DNA of 35,602 nt from Clostridia bacterium (lineage in GTDB: Bacteria; Bacillota; Clostridia; Oscillospirales; CAG-272). Position numbers and translations under genes: made by a program. Positions 34,826 to 35,602 of this stretch are shown here, piece by piece. The stretch spans positions 1 to 35,602 of the forward strand of contig JAFTJZ010000012.1 in assembly GCA_017456145.1 (NCBI GenBank). The letters are read 5' to 3'. The stretch's first letter is position 1. Every line of letters begins with the position of its first letter. The notes beneath the pieces are model-generated. The model ran no database searches. It saw only the letters and a program-made list of their open reading frames with translations, and was not told the DNA's origin.

Positions 34826-35214
34826 TCCGTTTCCTCCGATATCCGATCCCAATACAGATCGATCAGCTCCTTTGCCTGCGCTCTCTCCAGTCCCATTTGT
34901 TTCATCGCCAAGACCAGTGTACGGGCGTCCTCCCGCATCAGCTCCTCGCGGATGCACGCGATCCTTTGGGCATCCAGACTCATGCAGCTCCCTGCCCCGG
35001 GACGCGATGAGATCAGCTGTGCATCCTCCAGCAGATGATACGCCTTTTGCACGGTGTTGGGGTTGACTCCCAGCAGTGCGGACAGCATCCGCCGCGAAGG
35101 CAGCTCGTCGCCGTCGACGATGCTCCCCGCGATGACTCCTCGCTTGATGTACATAACGATTTGCAAATAGATCGGCGATCGGCTCTCCAGCGTCAACTGT
35201 GCAAATGATACCAT
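34822..35214 (-). CDS. GntR-family regulator of the YtrA type
   Basis: A 130-aa protein: winged-helix domain (about 10-75; PIYLQIVMYIKRGVIAG, then ELPSRRMLSALLGVNPNTVQ) and a short C-terminal helical tail, with no large effector domain, which is the YtrA subfamily pattern. The start MVSFAQ has GGAGAG seven bases upstream. It probably represses its own operon through the two inverted repeats at 35337-35385. In B. subtilis YtrA controls an ABC operon induced by cell-wall antibiotics; the same trigger here is inference. Confidence 0.9.
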   Translation of the reverse strand: MVSFAQLTLESRSPIYLQIVMYIKRGVIAGSIVDGDELPSRRMLSALLGVNPNTVQKAYHLLEDAQLISSRPGAGSCMSLDAQRIACIREELMREDARTLVLAMKQMGLERAQAKELIDLYWDRISEETE

Positions 35215-35336
35215 CGTCTCTCTCCGTTTCTGTTGATTTTCTTGTTCTCTTCTTCTCTTCTTCTCTTCTGCGCTTTTGCGCTCTGCGGCGTCCGAGCTGC
35301 ACCCGCGCCGCGCCTCCGCACACTTACGCGCCAACC

Positions 35337-35398
35337 GTATTATATGCGTAATACAGTTGCTGCAAGTGTATTATACCACTAATACAGTTGTTTGTCAA
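35337..35398 (-). promoter_or_regulatory. Consensus promoter and twin GntR operators
   Basis: The promoter is perfect: TTGACA (35398-35393), 17 bp, TATAAT (35375-35370). Two inverted repeats of the form GTATTA-N6-TAATAC lie at 35337-35354 and 35368-35385, 31 bp apart centre to centre (about three helical turns). The second overlaps the -10, the first lies just past the start site. With the encoded YtrA-type repressor this gives autorepression. Confidence 0.9.
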
Positions 35399-35513
35399 TA
35401 GGTTGGGCAAAATTTTTTATTTTCCGAGGCCGACGGCATCATCCCCCTTCACATTACCGTGTTTCGTAAATTCTCAAAGTAAGTTCCACAGTAGGAAAGG
35501 AGTGGAAGTAAGC

Positions 35514-35594
35514 ATGAGAAATAAGGAAAAAAAGGAACGATCCAACATTCAAAAGATGAAAAAAGAAGGAAAAAGCAGGCAAAATGAGGGGTAA
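35514..35594 (+). CDS. Possible 26-aa highly charged peptide
   Basis: The frame MRNKEKKERSNIQKMKKEG has an AAGGAG site 11 bases before the ATG and a complete stop. It is divergent from the GntR gene. Its composition (Lys, Glu, Asn, Gln) resembles some small spore or stress peptides, but there is no firm family match. A GTG four codons upstream is an alternative. Confidence 0.35.
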   Translation: MRNKEKKERSNIQKMKKEGKSRQNEG

Positions 35595-35602
35595 ATTCCC
35601 TA

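Noticed and set aside
34826-35323. N-terminal extension of the permease into the regulator gene
   Set aside because: It overlaps the GntR coding sequence out of frame; ATGA coupling at 34822-34825 marks the true start.

Overview
The window reads as chromosomal DNA from a GC-rich Gram-positive Clostridium-like bacterium (class Clostridia; the family cannot be fixed from sequence alone), probably a gut glycan user. The reasons are: consensus sigma-A promoters with 17-bp spacers, strong AGGAGG ribosome binding sites, a CIRCE heat-shock operator, lipobox lipoproteins without outer-membrane genes, candidate Spo0A boxes, and several glycoside hydrolases. No rRNA, tRNA, phage, IS or plasmid genes were seen.

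Layout. 1-2226: the chaperone gene htpG (minus) with a CIRCE operator, preceded by one copy of a 172-bp dispersed repeat. 2331-11803: a glycan and surface region: a GH92 alpha-mannosidase, a beta-helix lipoprotein and a Pro-Glu/SH3 lipoprotein (plus strand), with a DMT transporter (minus) and the second 172-bp repeat between them. Each plus-strand gene ends in the same kind of GGGGGTGAG/CTCACCCCC hairpin. 11804-14770: a GH38 alpha-mannosidase behind a perfect promoter and the remains of another glycosidase gene. 14824-17060: a lipoprotein and XRE-regulator operon. 17085-19542: an operon of a GH32/GH43-like beta-propeller enzyme and an SGNH hydrolase, with a 22-bp palindrome over its -10 box.

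19578-30428 is the most unusual part. Three paralogous secreted, membrane-anchored proteins (1294, 355 and 898 aa) carry the same beta-sandwich modules. Their promoters share one design: TTGACA, 17 bp, an extended -10 (TGnTAAAnT), and a TTTGTCGAAAACG-type box (a match to the Spo0A box) exactly 40 bp upstream of each -35. A roughly 460-bp array of 19-bp repeats in 21-bp steps lies upstream of the largest gene. The 898-aa gene has highly biased codons, a repeated DETQTPGG spacer and a Cys-Gly-Ser/membrane/Lys-Arg tail, which suggests an abundant surface protein. An lgt-like gene translationally coupled to a CPBP protease gene sits within this group, next to a MITE-like inverted-repeat element.

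30429-31166 is a gene-poor stretch with a partial tandem repeat. 31167-35398 is a YtrA-type operon: GntR repressor, two membrane proteins, an ABC ATPase and an anchored extracytoplasmic protein, from a consensus promoter overlapped by one of two operators. It is probably a cell-envelope stress or export system. The two mannosidases lack signal peptides and probably act on imported mannosides, while the lipoproteins and beta-sandwich proteins work outside the cell. No sugar importer lies in the window.
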